Made by a program: the position numbers and the translations under genes. Shown one piece after another: positions 53,381-63,612 of a stretch of DNA of 64,000 nucleotides. Where the stretch lies: the NCBI GenBank assembly GCA_033557465.1, contig CM066036.1, positions 587,657,574 through 587,721,573 of the forward strand, written 5' to 3'. The stretch comes from Ichthyophis bannanicus. Taxonomy: Eukaryota; Chordata; Amphibia; Gymnophiona; Ichthyophiidae. Below the pieces are notes generated by a model. The model had not been told where the DNA came from. It did not search any database and worked only from the letters and a program-made list of their open reading frames with translations. Position 1 is the first letter of the stretch, and each line of letters begins with the position of its first letter.

Positions 53381-54519
53381 TCTGCCAAGAGCAATGTGTC
53401 GTCTGAGTTCTTGACTGCTTGTTGCTTCTTTATTGATAGTTGATCCAAGTAGGTTAAAGTTTTGTTCACAATTTCAATTTCTTCTCCTTCAATGATGAAC
53501 CTGTTGATTATGCCAGTTGTCATGATCTTTGTCTTCTTTACATTAAGGTGCAGGCCCATTTTGAGACTATGTTCTTTGATTGTGAGAAGCAAATGTTTCA
53601 GATCATCTTCACTTTCGGCCAGTAATGTGGTATCATCAGCATAGTGAAGGTTGTTGATGAGTCTTCCACCAATCTTCACACCTCTGTTGTCTTCATACAA
53701 TCCTGCTTCTCTGATGATTTGTTCTGCATATAAATTAAACAGGTAGGGGGAAAGTATGCAGCCTTGTCTTACACCTTTGCTTATTTTAAACCATTCTGTT
53801 TCTCCTTGTTCCGTTCGAACTGTTGCTTCTTGATCAATGTACAGATTGTGCAAGAGTACGATCAGGTGTTCTGGTATACCCATGCTTCTTAATGTGGCCC
53901 AGAGTTTCTCATGGTTTACACAATCAAAAGCTTTGCTATAGTCGATAAAGCACAAATAGATATCCTTTTGGTATTCTTTAGTCTTTTCAAGGATCCATCT
54001 CACATCCGCAATGATGTCTCTCGTTCCTCTCCCTTTCCTGAACCCTGCTTGCACTTCAGGTAGTTCTTGTTCCAGGTATGGTTGTAGTCTCTTTTGAATA
54101 ATCTTCAGTAGAATCTTGCTGGCTTGTGGGATCAGAGCGATTGTGCGATAATTTCCACAGTCAGTTGGATCACCTTTCTTTAGTATCGGTATAAACAGAG
54201 ATCTTTTCCAGTCAGTTGGCCATGATGTTGTCTTCCATATTTCTTGGCAGAGCCTTGTAAGTAAGGTAACAGCTGCATCAGATTGCTGTAATACTTCTAT
54301 GGGAATGCTATCAATGCCTGGTGCTTTGTTCTTTGATAAGGCTTTCAATGCTGCTTCAACTTCTTCTTTCATCACCAATGGTTCCTGATCATAAGGTACA
54401 GGTTGAAACGGCTGTTGGTCCACTTGATCTTTATCATATAAAAACTCTGTATATTCCTTCCATCTTTTCTTGATCTTCTTAGCATCATTCAACATAGAAC
54501 TTTGAGCATCTTGTAACAT
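53371..54519 (-). pseudogene. BovB-type reverse transcriptase
   Basis: The 382-residue frame starts after the linker. It contains SKNKAPGIDSIPIEVLQ, WKRSLFIPILKKGDPTDCGNYRTIALI, motif A in YLCFIDYSKAFDCVNHEKLW, motif B in GVRQGCILSPYLFNLY and motif C LHYADDTTLLA. All RT catalytic residues are intact. A frameshift near 53470 interrupts the thumb and the end of the frame is not the native one. Confidence 0.93.
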
Positions 54520-55202
54520 TCCAATTCGAGGCTGGAACTTTTTCTTGAACTCTCGTAGCTTTAGGAAAGCCGATCTTTTTCTTCCTCTAATAGTTTCTGC
54601 TTCTATTTCCTTGCATGTGTCATTGTAGTACTTTTCCTTGTCCTATCTTGCTGCATGTTGGAAATCTCTGTTGAGTTCTGTGATTGTCTTTCTTTCTCCT
54701 CTGGCTTTAGCTTCTCTGCATTTCTGGGCAATTTTCAGAGTTTCTTCCGTCATTCATTTTGGCCGTTTTTTCTTTTTCACCTTTTGTAGAGACGTCTCGC
54801 TTTCTTCCTACACAACCTTCTTGATGTCATTCCATAACTCTTCTGGAGCTCTGTCATTTGTATCTAAACAGCAAATCGATTTTGCAGGCAGTCTTTAAAT
54901 TCCAGTGGTATATTCTCATGGTCATATTTTGCTGCATTCATGAGTGGGTTGCTCTTTTTCAATTTTAGCTTGAGTTTGCATACTAGTAGTTGATGATCTG
55001 TACCACAGTCAGCTCCAGGTTTTGTCTTTGTTGATGTTATAGAGCTTTTCCATCGTTGACTTCCACAGAGGTAGTCAATTTGATTTTTATACAATCCATT
55101 GGGTGAAGTCCATGTGTACAGTCACTGCTTGTGTTGCTGGAAGAATGTGTTTGAGATGAATAGATCGTTGGTCTTGCAGAATTCTATCAGTCTTTCTCCA
55201 GC
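54520..55202 (-). pseudogene. BovB-type endonuclease-RT linker, broken
   Basis: The frame from 55094 reads LCGSQRWKSSITSTKTKPGADCGTDHQLLVCKLKLKLKK, which carries the endonuclease's final D-H pair (TDHQLL). Other pieces up to 54520 hold the basic linker. Frameshifts near 54870 and 55200 separate it from both neighbours. Confidence 0.82.
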
Positions 55203-55778
55203 TTAATTTCTGTTGCCAAGTCCATATTTTCCAACTACTATGACTATTAGGATATCCTGTGTGCATGTTCTGTCAATTTCAGCTTGCACTTGTTCATAGA
55301 ACTCTTCAATTTCATTCTCTTCTGCAGCTGTTGTTGGGGCATATTCTTGAATTATAGTTGTGTTGATAGGCATTCCTCGTAGACGAATAGAGATTAAGCG
55401 TTCGCTGACTGCATTGTATTTCATTACAGTTCTTGCAAGTTTCTTCTTTATTATAAATGCAACACCATTTCTTCTTTGTCTTTCATTTCCAGCATAGTAG
55501 ACCATGTGGTCATCTGATGCAAAGTGCCCGATGCCAGTCCATTTCAGTTCACTGACACCCAACAGATCAAGTTGTACACGTTCCATTTCATTCTTGACTA
55601 CCTCCAACTTCCCTTGGTTCATGCTTTGTATGTTCCATGTTCCAATGTGTAAGACATCTTTACAGCTCCTGACTCTCATTTCATGCGCAGCTACATCAGC
55701 AGTCAGACGTCCCAAGGGCTTTGATCCAACCACATCATAAATGCTGGCTTTACTCTGAAAAGTCTTCAGCTCTTCCAT
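55203..55778 (-). pseudogene. BovB-type APE endonuclease
   Basis: From about 55778 (MEELKTFQSKASIYDVVGSKP) the frame reads LHIGTWNIQSMNQGKLEVVKNEMERVQLDLLGVSELKWTG (the Asn and Glu motifs), then YYAGNERQRRNGVAFIIKK and IQEYAPTTAAEE. It loses frame near 55220 at the expected GDFN region, where IVVGKYGLGNRN is read. Confidence 0.9.
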
Positions 55779-55807
55779 ATGTCTTGTATCACTACACAAA
55801 TGATAAG

Positions 55808-55905
55808 TTGTAATAGTAGTAAAAGTGGTATTGTTAGACTCAAGGGTAAAGGGGAAGAATAGTAGAAGCTGATGAAAAAAAAGCAGAGTTGCTGAACTAT
55901 ACCAT
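55808..55905 (+). pseudogene. short CR1 fragment, plus strand
   Basis: It encodes KSGIVRLKGKGEE, stop, VEADEKKAELLN, matching a 30-residue piece of CR1 ORF2 (KSGIVRLKGTGGEYVEADKDKAELLNK) in the orientation opposite to its flanks. It may be a rearranged part of the surrounding CR1. Confidence 0.72.
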
Positions 55906-56320
55906 TCAGTGATCACTGGATGTGAGATGATCATCCACTATCACATCAAAAACACTCTCCCCATTTGTAAGCACCAAGTCCAGTATGGCCCCCTTCCACA
56001 TGGGTTCTGTTACCAGTTCCCAGAATAGTTCTTCCTGTAGAGAATAAAGGATCTCCTTACTTCTAGATGGCACTACAGCTGGGATGTCTCAATTAACATC
56101 TGACATATTGAAATCTCCTATCAGTGGGACTTCTCCTTTCATAGCAATATTGTGAATCTCTTCAATTAAATCCTTTTCACTTCTTCCACCTGTGAAGGAG
56201 GTCTGTATATCACATCTGTGTAAATGGATATTTTATTCATTTTTTCCAGATTAAACCACAGTGCCTCCTCCTTATCTTGTAAGTCCTCCAATTCCGTTTC
56301 CTGTGCTTCCACATATTCAG
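55906..56320 (-). pseudogene. CR1 ORF2 endonuclease part
   Basis: On the minus strand: KEEALWFNLEK, TDVIYRPPSQVEEVKR, KGEVPLIGDFNMSDVN, PSRSKEILYSLQEELFWELVTEPMWKGAILDLVLTNGESVFDVIVDDHLTSSDH. The endonuclease core is readable despite stops. It is the upstream half of the CR1 whose RT is at 50690-52050. Confidence 0.85.
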
Positions 56321-56723
56321 GAAAGAACTGTTCTCTTTCTTCTCACCGTAGCTGCCTTCTGCATCCAAGAAGGGGGCTCTCCAGAACTTTGCTGAAGAAC
56401 ACTCCACTACTACAATTACCTTCTTCAGTTCACCAAGCAGTAGAACTGAATTCCAGCACCAAAACAAGGTACTTATATCAGCTAGCCCCACTAGACGAGA
56501 AAGATGAGTAGTCTGTTAGCAGAACTGAGATGATAAAAATTCCATGATGATATACCTTCACATATGCTCACTGCAAATGCTGTGTAGGTGTTAAGAGAAC
56601 AGGAACAAACAAGAAGGAAAATTTCATGTCTTAAACAACAATTATTTTTTCGTAAACATTGCTATGAGACGGCACTGTAAATTATGTGCACGTTGGCAAT
56701 ACTATAGAATAAATGCATTATAT
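56321..56723. other. unassigned stretch left of the hAT
   Basis: Some CR1 text may extend to about 56350 but no further match is seen. The CATTATAT target copy of the following hAT lies at 56716-56723. Confidence 0.4.
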
Positions 56724-57762
56724 CAGGCATGTCCAACAGGTAGATCATGATCTACCTGTAGATCGCGGAGGGGTCAGAGGTAGATCGCCAGCCCCACTTG
56801 GCTCCATCTCTCCAGCAACTCACCCCGTCACTAGGAGAGAGCTCATGCTGGCAGGTTGTCTGCCAAGGGCTTGCCACCGCCGCTGCTGATCCTTTGCCTG
56901 TCTTTTTTCCCTGCTTGCGGGAATCTTGCCTGCAGGTGTATTGGGGGCGCTTGTTGTTTTTGTGCCAATAGTTTGTGGGTACCCCAGGGGGCCGCCGCCC
57001 ACACCCCGCACGGAGACGCCACAGGCCCGGTGTCATACCTGGTCTCCTACCTCTCAGAATCACCCATTCCTGCCCCCGCCCCAAGACCCCTTAGAAGTGT
57101 ATTATATACCGGGCGATATCCATTCGCCCAGGCTTTACCTGAATACACTTACCGTATTAATTGTGTCATGTGCTGGTCGTTGGTCGCTTTATACATGTAG
57201 TTCGCTTTCATTAAACGTTTTCGGGCAGACACAACATAGCGTCAAGAATTTGGTGATTTTGGCGGGCTTTTCCAATTTTGTTGTATCTTGCCTATGCCTT
57301 GCCTTCGAATTGGTTCAAACCACTGTGACTTTTGCTTGCCTCTGCAATTTTATTTTGCCTAGCCTTTGCGTTGATTCTATACTGAAATTTTATTTCGCCT
57401 TGCCTTTGCGTTGATTCTACGCTGTGTGCAGAATTTATTAAATCGCATGTGGTGGTATTTGTACTTGTTTGGCGGTATTTGATTTTATCTGGTTTGCTGG
57501 GCAGGTGTTTGAGTTTTTTTGATGATTGTTTGGTGGTATTTGATTATTGGTGCCAGTATGATGAATTCTTATTTTTACTTTTAGAACTGCATGTGTGGTT
57601 TTGGCATCTCCAGTCCTTGTATTGCACATCATCCAGAGGTCTTCAGTTCCTGTTGATCTTTAATACTTTGGGACAGTGACAGTTTTGGACCAGATTCAGC
57701 CAGTTTTATACTAACTTAGCAGATTTGGCCTTCTTACATCCAGCCACCCCAGTATAACGAAG

Positions 57763-59893
57763 ATGAGTGTTCCAAAGAAGAGCAAAACCTACCACCTTCA
57801 TGATGAATGGGAAATGGACTACTTCTTCATCATGGTGAAAGACAAGTGTTGTTGTCTAATTTGTAACGCCCCAGTATCCTTGCCCAAAAAGGGTAATCTG
57901 GAACGTCATTATAAGGCTCTGCATAGCAATAAGTTTGATGCTGATTTTCCACCCAAAAGTGAAATTCGTAAACTGAAGCTCAAAGAACTTAAATCGAAAT
58001 TGGCTACTCAGCAACAGTTGATGGCGAAGCCAAGGGCACATTCGGTCAATGCAACCATAGCATCCTTCAAGGTCAGCAACCTGATCGCAAAGAAATGCAA
58101 ACCTTTCACTGAAGGTGAATTTGTAAAAGATTGTTTTCTTGAAGCAGCTGACAATCTTTTTCAAGGATTTAAAAATAAGAAAGAGATCATAGCTGCTATT
58201 CAAGATGTACAATTGTCAAGAAACACCATCGTGCAGCGAATAGAAAAGATGTGTGGAGACACAACAGAACAATTGTTGGAGGATGTTTCAAATTGTGTTG
58301 TTTTCTCACTCCAACTTGATGAATCTACAGACATAAGAGGCATAGCCCAGTTACTAGTCTTTATCCGGATGGTTTTTGAAGACTTCAGTGTTGAAGAAGA
58401 ACTACTTGGAATGATTTCTTTAAAAGGGAGAACTACCGGTCAGGAAATATTCAGTTCTCTTCATTCTTTTGTGACAAAGTGTAATCTTCCATTGCATAGA
58501 CTTGTTTCCATCACTACTGATGGAGCAAGAGCAATGACAGGTGAGGTTAACGGTTTCATAGCCCTCTGTAGACAGCATGACGACTTCCCAGATTTCCTTT
58601 CTTACCACTGCATCATTCACCAGCAAGTTTTGGCAAGCAAGAGACTCAATACAAAGACTGTCATGGACATCACTTTCAAAACTGTAAATTCAGTTTGTGG
58701 AAGATCAATTCAAAGACGGCTTTTCAATCTTACTCTTGATGAAGGGGCAGCAGAAATCATTTTGCACACATATTTATTATTATTACATTCTCTTATATAC
58801 CGTGCTATTCTGCATCAGTGCTGTTTACATTGAACAAATGAAATTACATTGAACAGGGCATTATAACTTGGAGATAACTATTTTACTGGGAGCATGGGCT
58901 ATGGAGGGTTAAGTGGCTTGCCCAAGACCACAAGGAGCACCTGTGGGACTAGAAACCCCAGTCCTTCCGGCCCAAGGTTGCTGTCTTCTAGTGGGATTTG
59001 AACCCCTGACCTTCCGGCCTGAAGTACCTTGCCCCAACCACTAGGCCACTCCTCCACTCCTTAAATATTTAAGGTGGCTAAGTAGGCACAAATTTCTGCA
59101 AAGATTTTGTGATTTGCTGAATGAAATAAGAAGTTTTTTGAAGGAGACGGGAGATGACCAAGCAGATTTGGAAGATGAGGAGTGGTTATGTGATCTGGCA
59201 TTTCTCGCTGACTTTACAGGCGAACTAAGTGATATGAACCTTGAACTACAAGGTAACAACAAATGCATTGGCAAAATGATGAGTACAGTTTCATCCTACA
59301 AGAGCAAATTTGAGCTAATGATGACTGACCTTGCAGACAACATTTTTGATCATTTTCCTAATACGCAGGACCATCTGGGACAATATCCAAATTTTGTTTT
59401 TCAGAATGAGAAGTATATGACAGAAATCTGTTCTGTTATCCAGGAATTCGAAAATAGATTCTGTGACTTCCAAAAAATTGGAACAGTTGTGGAGTACTTG
59501 TCATACCCATTCAAAGTAGATGTGGACATTAAAGAAACTGCAGCTGCTATCAGTAAAAATTACTCATTGAACAAGCCATCTCTTGAAAACGAAATATTAA
59601 CCCTTAAAAATGACATTTTTCTCAAGACCCATGCTGAGCAAGAATCATTTTGGAAGCTAGTGCCTAGAGACAAATTTCCCAACTTGAGAAGATGCAGTGA
59701 AGCTGTACACTCCTGTTTTGGTTCAACTTATTTGTGTGAATCTGCATCTGCCCATCTGAAAATGACAAAGAGTACACAACGTTCCAACATGACAGATGAA
59801 CATCTCCAGGATTCCCTGAGACTGGCCCTCACGCAATATTCACCCAAGTTCAAAAAGCTGGTGGATGAAATGCAGGCTCAGACATCTCACTAA
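57763..59893 (+). pseudogene. hAT transposase (ZBED-like), SINE-interrupted
   Basis: Removing the SINE and one target copy joins 338 and 273 residues in frame into about 611 residues, a normal hAT length. A BED-type zinc finger lies near residues 27-57 (CLICNAPVSLPKKGNLERHYKALH). The RNase H-like core has SLQLDESTDIRGIAQLLVFIRM (first Asp), ITTDGARAMTG (second Asp) and CIIHQQVLASK. After the SINE come RWLSRHKFLQRFCDLLNEIRSFL and the C-terminal YLCESASAHLKMTKSTQRSNMTDEHLQDSLRLAL dimerisation block. No other stop or shift was seen. It is related to the lineage that includes ZBED5/GTF2IRD2-type domesticated genes. Confidence 0.93.
58777..59064 (-). mobile_element. tRNA-derived SINE, copy 2
   Basis: It is nearly identical in layout to copy 1, with the A box at 59037-59048, B box at 58994-59004, a CORE-like middle and an L2-type tail at the left (TTATATACCGTGC..TCAGTGC). 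The target copies ATATTTA lie at 58770-58776 and 59065-59071. It interrupts the hAT transposase between Leu338 and Arg339. It is therefore younger than the hAT copy. Confidence 0.92.
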
Positions 59894-60310
59894 TGAGCAA
59901 GAGCAAAATATTAAAGATTGTGCAAGATCAGCCTGGATCAATACTCAACCTAAATTTAACACAAATTACTCAATAAAAGTTAAAGAAAGTTATTAAGACA
60001 GTTAAAGAAAGTTATTACTCAATAAAACTTTAAGAAAAAATGTACTTTCCATTTCCCCTCGCAGTTCTTATGGGATCTTCATCTCTCTGTTTTGTTTTTG
60101 CTTAATTTGCTTAACAGCTGATCACATCCAAGTAAATGACAGAAGGTTCATTAAAAATGGGGGGGGGGGGGGAATCCTCCAACTTTATTGGGTTAAAATT
60201 TAATTTGAAACTAAGTTGAAACTTAATTTTCATGATGGTAGATCACCGGCACTTTTGGCCAGAAAAAGTAGATCACGACCTGTTCGAAGTTGGACATGCC
60301 TGCATTATAT

Positions 60311-61404
60311 GAATCTCAGTCTAATGTTGTGCCATAAACAATGCTATGTAGAGCTCAGAAAATATAACAGCAGTCCACATGCAGCTGAATGACATTTTTT
60401 CAACCAAAGTCTGATCAAATGTTCTTTAATAATGCAGATAAACTCTTTGGAAGCAAAAATTAAAAGGAGAAATACTGAACATTAATTTATAATGAAATCA
60501 TATTCATTGTTAAAAAGGCTGAATGCTTCAACTGCATACCAAAGCTTCAGCCAGAATACAATTGAATTTCTTTTCTTCTTAATTAAAAATGAGCATTGGT
60601 AACATTTATTCTGACATTGATGTGATATACATATTTAGATTATGCAACATCGGGGGGGGGGGGAGGGTATTGTTCCTCATTGTTTAGAAAGCAAATAGCA
60701 AACTTTGACATTGTTATCCTTATTTGCATAATAAGTACAAGATTATGAGCAAAATACTTATAATAATTATTCTCTCTATATATAATGGAAAGCACAAGAT
60801 TAACAGCGTAATACTCAATAGAACCTAATTACCATCTATTCTTGTGGCATGTTCTTTAGAATTCAAATTATTTTCTATTTTTATTGACATGAACCAGAGT
60901 GAGACATGCCATCCAGATGGAATTAAAGACACGTAGCCTTGATGCAGGTAATATTATTCTGAAACACCAAAAGGTGTTTAGAAGCTGTTGGGACACTAGT
61001 ATGTGTTCTTGATTGACGTGTACATCATGGAGACTTACTAAAATCGTTCTTTAATTGGAATGTATGGTATCTCCTTCAATATCTTCCTTTCAAAATAGGT
61101 ATAAAATATAGGCAACCCCACCACAGCGATATAAAGTCACAAAAAAGTGGCGGTCCACAACAACAAACAAAAGGACAATTTTATTAAAAAGACTTATAAC
61201 ATACAGCACATAAAAAACATACAGTAAAAAACTGTTTTACAATAAAGGTTCTTTCACAACAGATTTCTTAGACCCCGCCCAACATGTTTCAGCCAAAGCC
61301 TTCCTCAGGGGCATGTGTATGGGCAGAAATAACACCAATCACAGTATGGTAAAATCCTATAAATACAGAGATGTTCAATGATGCAAAGTAAAATCTGGAA
61401 CTTG
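60311..61404. other. unassigned stretch
   Basis: AT-rich DNA with G runs at about 60651-60663. At 61150-61310 GACCCCGCCCAACATGTTTCAG and CCTTCCTCAGGGGCATG resemble dispersed vertebrate repeat text. No gene is seen. Confidence 0.4.
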
Positions 61405-61768
61405 AAACACACGAAGAGCGGAGGATGACAAGACTTATAACACAAATTCCTTTATTAGAGAAGTCTGACATAGCCAAGTTTCGGCAGCAAAGCATTTTTC
61501 AGGGATCAGAATATGCAAGTACTTATACAAGAGTGCAACAAAGCAGCATTTATAAAATAGTATCACACAACTAGCACCAAACCAGGGTCAGTTGTGTGAT
61601 ACCATACTATAAATATAACTCTGTTGCACTCTTTTATAAGTGCTTGCATATTCTGTAAGTCTGACTCCTGAAGAAAGCTTTGTCACTGAAACTTGGCCAA
61701 ATCGGGCTTCTCTAATAAAGGAATTTGTGTCATAAGCCTTGTCGTCCTCCACTCTTTGTGTGTTTTGA
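61405..61768. repeat. foldback (inverted repeat) element
   Basis: Arms of about 165-175 bp, with moderate divergence, face each other around 61582. The left arm begins AAACACACGAAGAGCGGAGG and the right ends CTCCACTCTTTGTGTGTTT. Each includes TTTATTAGAGAAG and TTTCGGC-like text with complements. TTGTGTGAT near the loop also pairs (ATCACACAAC at 61562). No coding capacity is apparent. Confidence 0.75.
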
Positions 61769-62690
61769 GTGACATATCTGCTGAAATTGTCTGTCCTCTG
61801 TTTCCTATCTGAAGTAAAATCTGGAACACAGGTAAAACATAGATAAAATAAATTTCATATCATACCTGTAAAAACATGGAGATCACCAAACTCAAAAAAG
61901 CGTGAACAAATATCAAATCAAAAGAATATTATTAATATTGTTATTATTATATATAAAACATACTGATGCAGAAAAACAAAAAAACTACAAAACTAAACTA
62001 AAAATATAGAAATCAAACAAACCTTATTCGGAGGCATCAGATCTCGTTAGCAAGACTAGAGGTGCATCAGAGCAATGCCCCAACAAAAGACAAATCAAAT
62101 TAATAAAACCAATCCATTGTGGGCACAAACCTCTTAGCTATACCCTGCCTTTAGGAAAAAAAGAAACAAAAGATAAAAAACATGTACTTACTGGGGGCAT
62201 CCACACCTGTAAAGATGAACAGCACAGCTTTACAGATTCCTTAGTATCAACACTTGTCAGCCTTCTCACCAGTCATTAAACACTACCCATAATAAAAAAA
62301 AAGGGAAGAGCCAAACATTACCTACATCAAAAATCAAGAAAAATTGTAACTCTTCCTTAATCCAAAGAGTTTTCATTTAGAGATTTGGAGGTTGTGCTAA
62401 AAAAAAATTAATAGTGTGGGGCCCTACACTAAAAACCCTATGTATTTTGGTAGTATGCATGAGGGCAGTGACTGGGCAGGACAGAGCGTTCCTGCCATAA
62501 TGCAGGAAGGATGGTCAGCACAAGTACCATGGGTACCAGGTCATGTATGTTGCTCTTGCAGCTGGTTTACCATGGTGAAACACGGTAACTGCAGGGGAAC
62601 AGTTGTAGCCCCCTCCCTGCAATTAACTCGCTGCCCTGTGCTAATAATGTTGCCCACATGCACGTTATCGCCGTGGGGCTTAGTAAATAT
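61769..62690. other. unassigned stretch ending in a Harbinger-like right end
   Basis: A-rich DNA without genes. At about 62645-62690, CACGTTATCGCCGTGGGGCTTAGTAAATATGCCCC matches the Harbinger-like terminus in inverted form; I cannot find its left partner. Confidence 0.5.
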
Positions 62691-62739
62691 GCCCCTTAAG
62701 TTGTTGAATAATGTACAAATTAGGAATTTTATGCAATAT

Positions 62740-63147
62740 ACAGTGCCTTGTTAGAGTATTCATCCCCTGGTTTTTGTCTTGCTTTGTTGCATTACATTCT
62801 GGAATGAAAATGGAGGTTCATTTGGATGTTAGATAATGGACCTAACAATATAGTCCAAATTGGTGAAGTGGAATGACAATAAAATATCTTGTATATATAA
62901 AAAAAACAAGTAAAAACTGAAAAGTTGTGAGTGTATATGTATTCATCCATTTTGCTATGAAACCCCTAAATAAGATCTGATCCAACCAGTTAACCTCAGA
63001 AGTCACAAAATTAGTTGATTAGGGTGCGCCTGTGTGCAATCAGTGTCACATGATGCCTGTATAAATATATCTGTTTTGAAAGGCCCCTGACTCTGCAACA
63101 CCACTAAGCAAACAACATGAACATCGAGGAACACTCCAGAGACAAAG
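62740..63147 (+). mobile_element. Tc1-like element, left end
   Basis: It begins CAGTGCCTTGTTAGAGTATTCATCCC, a familiar Tc1-type terminus. The long subterminal region follows, with GACTCTGCAACACCACTAAG and AACATGAACATCGAGGAACA, where the transposase start normally lies. It is cut at 63147 by the Harbinger-like end. A 3' TACAGTG boundary is at 62738-62744. Confidence 0.85.
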
Positions 63148-63302
63148 GGGTATGTTTACTAAACTGCGGTAATGTCATTCGCGTTAGGTTCCGCGGTAAA
63201 GGTACAGATGCCCATATAAAGACGTGGGTGGTGCATCGTTACAGCAAGCCGTATCAGCTAACGCATGTTACAAACTACCGCGCGTTACAAGGGGCCTCAT
63301 AA

Positions 63303-63612
63303 GGCACATTACTTGGCACCTTGTAAGGTGCCTTGTAAGGCGCCCTGTAAGGTGCCTTGTAAGGTGCCTTGTAAGACGCCCTGTAAGGTGCCTGGCAAGG
63401 TGCCTTGTAAGGCACCCTTTAAGGTGCCTAGTAAGGCGCCCTGTAAGGTGCCTGGTAAGGCACCCTGTAATGTGCCCGGTAAGGCGCCCTATAAGGTGCC
63501 CAGTAAGGTGCCTTGTAAGGCGCCCTGTAAGGTGCCTGGTAAGGTGCCTTGTAAGGCGCCCTGTAAGGTGCCTTGTAAGATGCCTCATAAGGCACCCTAT
63601 AGGGCTCCTTAG
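63303..63612. repeat. 12-bp minisatellite, AAGGTGCCTTGT type
   Basis: About 25 units of 12 bp, mainly AAGGTGCCTTGT and AAGGCGCCCTGT alternating as a 24-bp higher unit. Because 12 is a multiple of three, several frames on both strands stay open (Lys-Val-Pro-Cys or Arg-Cys-Leu-Val type repeats). They should not be called genes. Confidence 0.95.

Larger units (their letters stand above)
52854..55800 (-). mobile_element. RTE LINE of BovB type
   Basis: Its 3' end lies at the left: AACAACAAC tail preceded by the complement of CCGTCAAGTCGGAGTCGACTC, a recognisable BovB/RTE 3' end. Coding runs right to left through endonuclease, RT and tail. Frames are long but broken about three times, so it is old and inactive though well preserved. 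BovB elements are known for horizontal transfer among squamates, ruminants and others. Confidence 0.9.
56724..60302 (+). mobile_element. hAT transposon with transposase (copy 3)
   Basis: The ends are perfect 14-bp inverted repeats, CAGGCATGTCCAAC and GTTGGACATGCCTG, flanked by the 8-bp duplication CATTATAT at 56716-56723 and 60303-60310. GTAGATC motifs repeat near both ends (three on the left at 56741-56790, two on the right at 60238-60275) and probably bind transposase. A GC-rich leader (56760-57110) and an AT-rich stretch precede the gene. The element is complete except for a SINE within the gene. Confidence 0.95.

Noticed and set aside
57763..59893. A domesticated host ZBED gene
   Set aside because: It lies between perfect hAT terminal repeats and a target duplication and is broken by a SINE.
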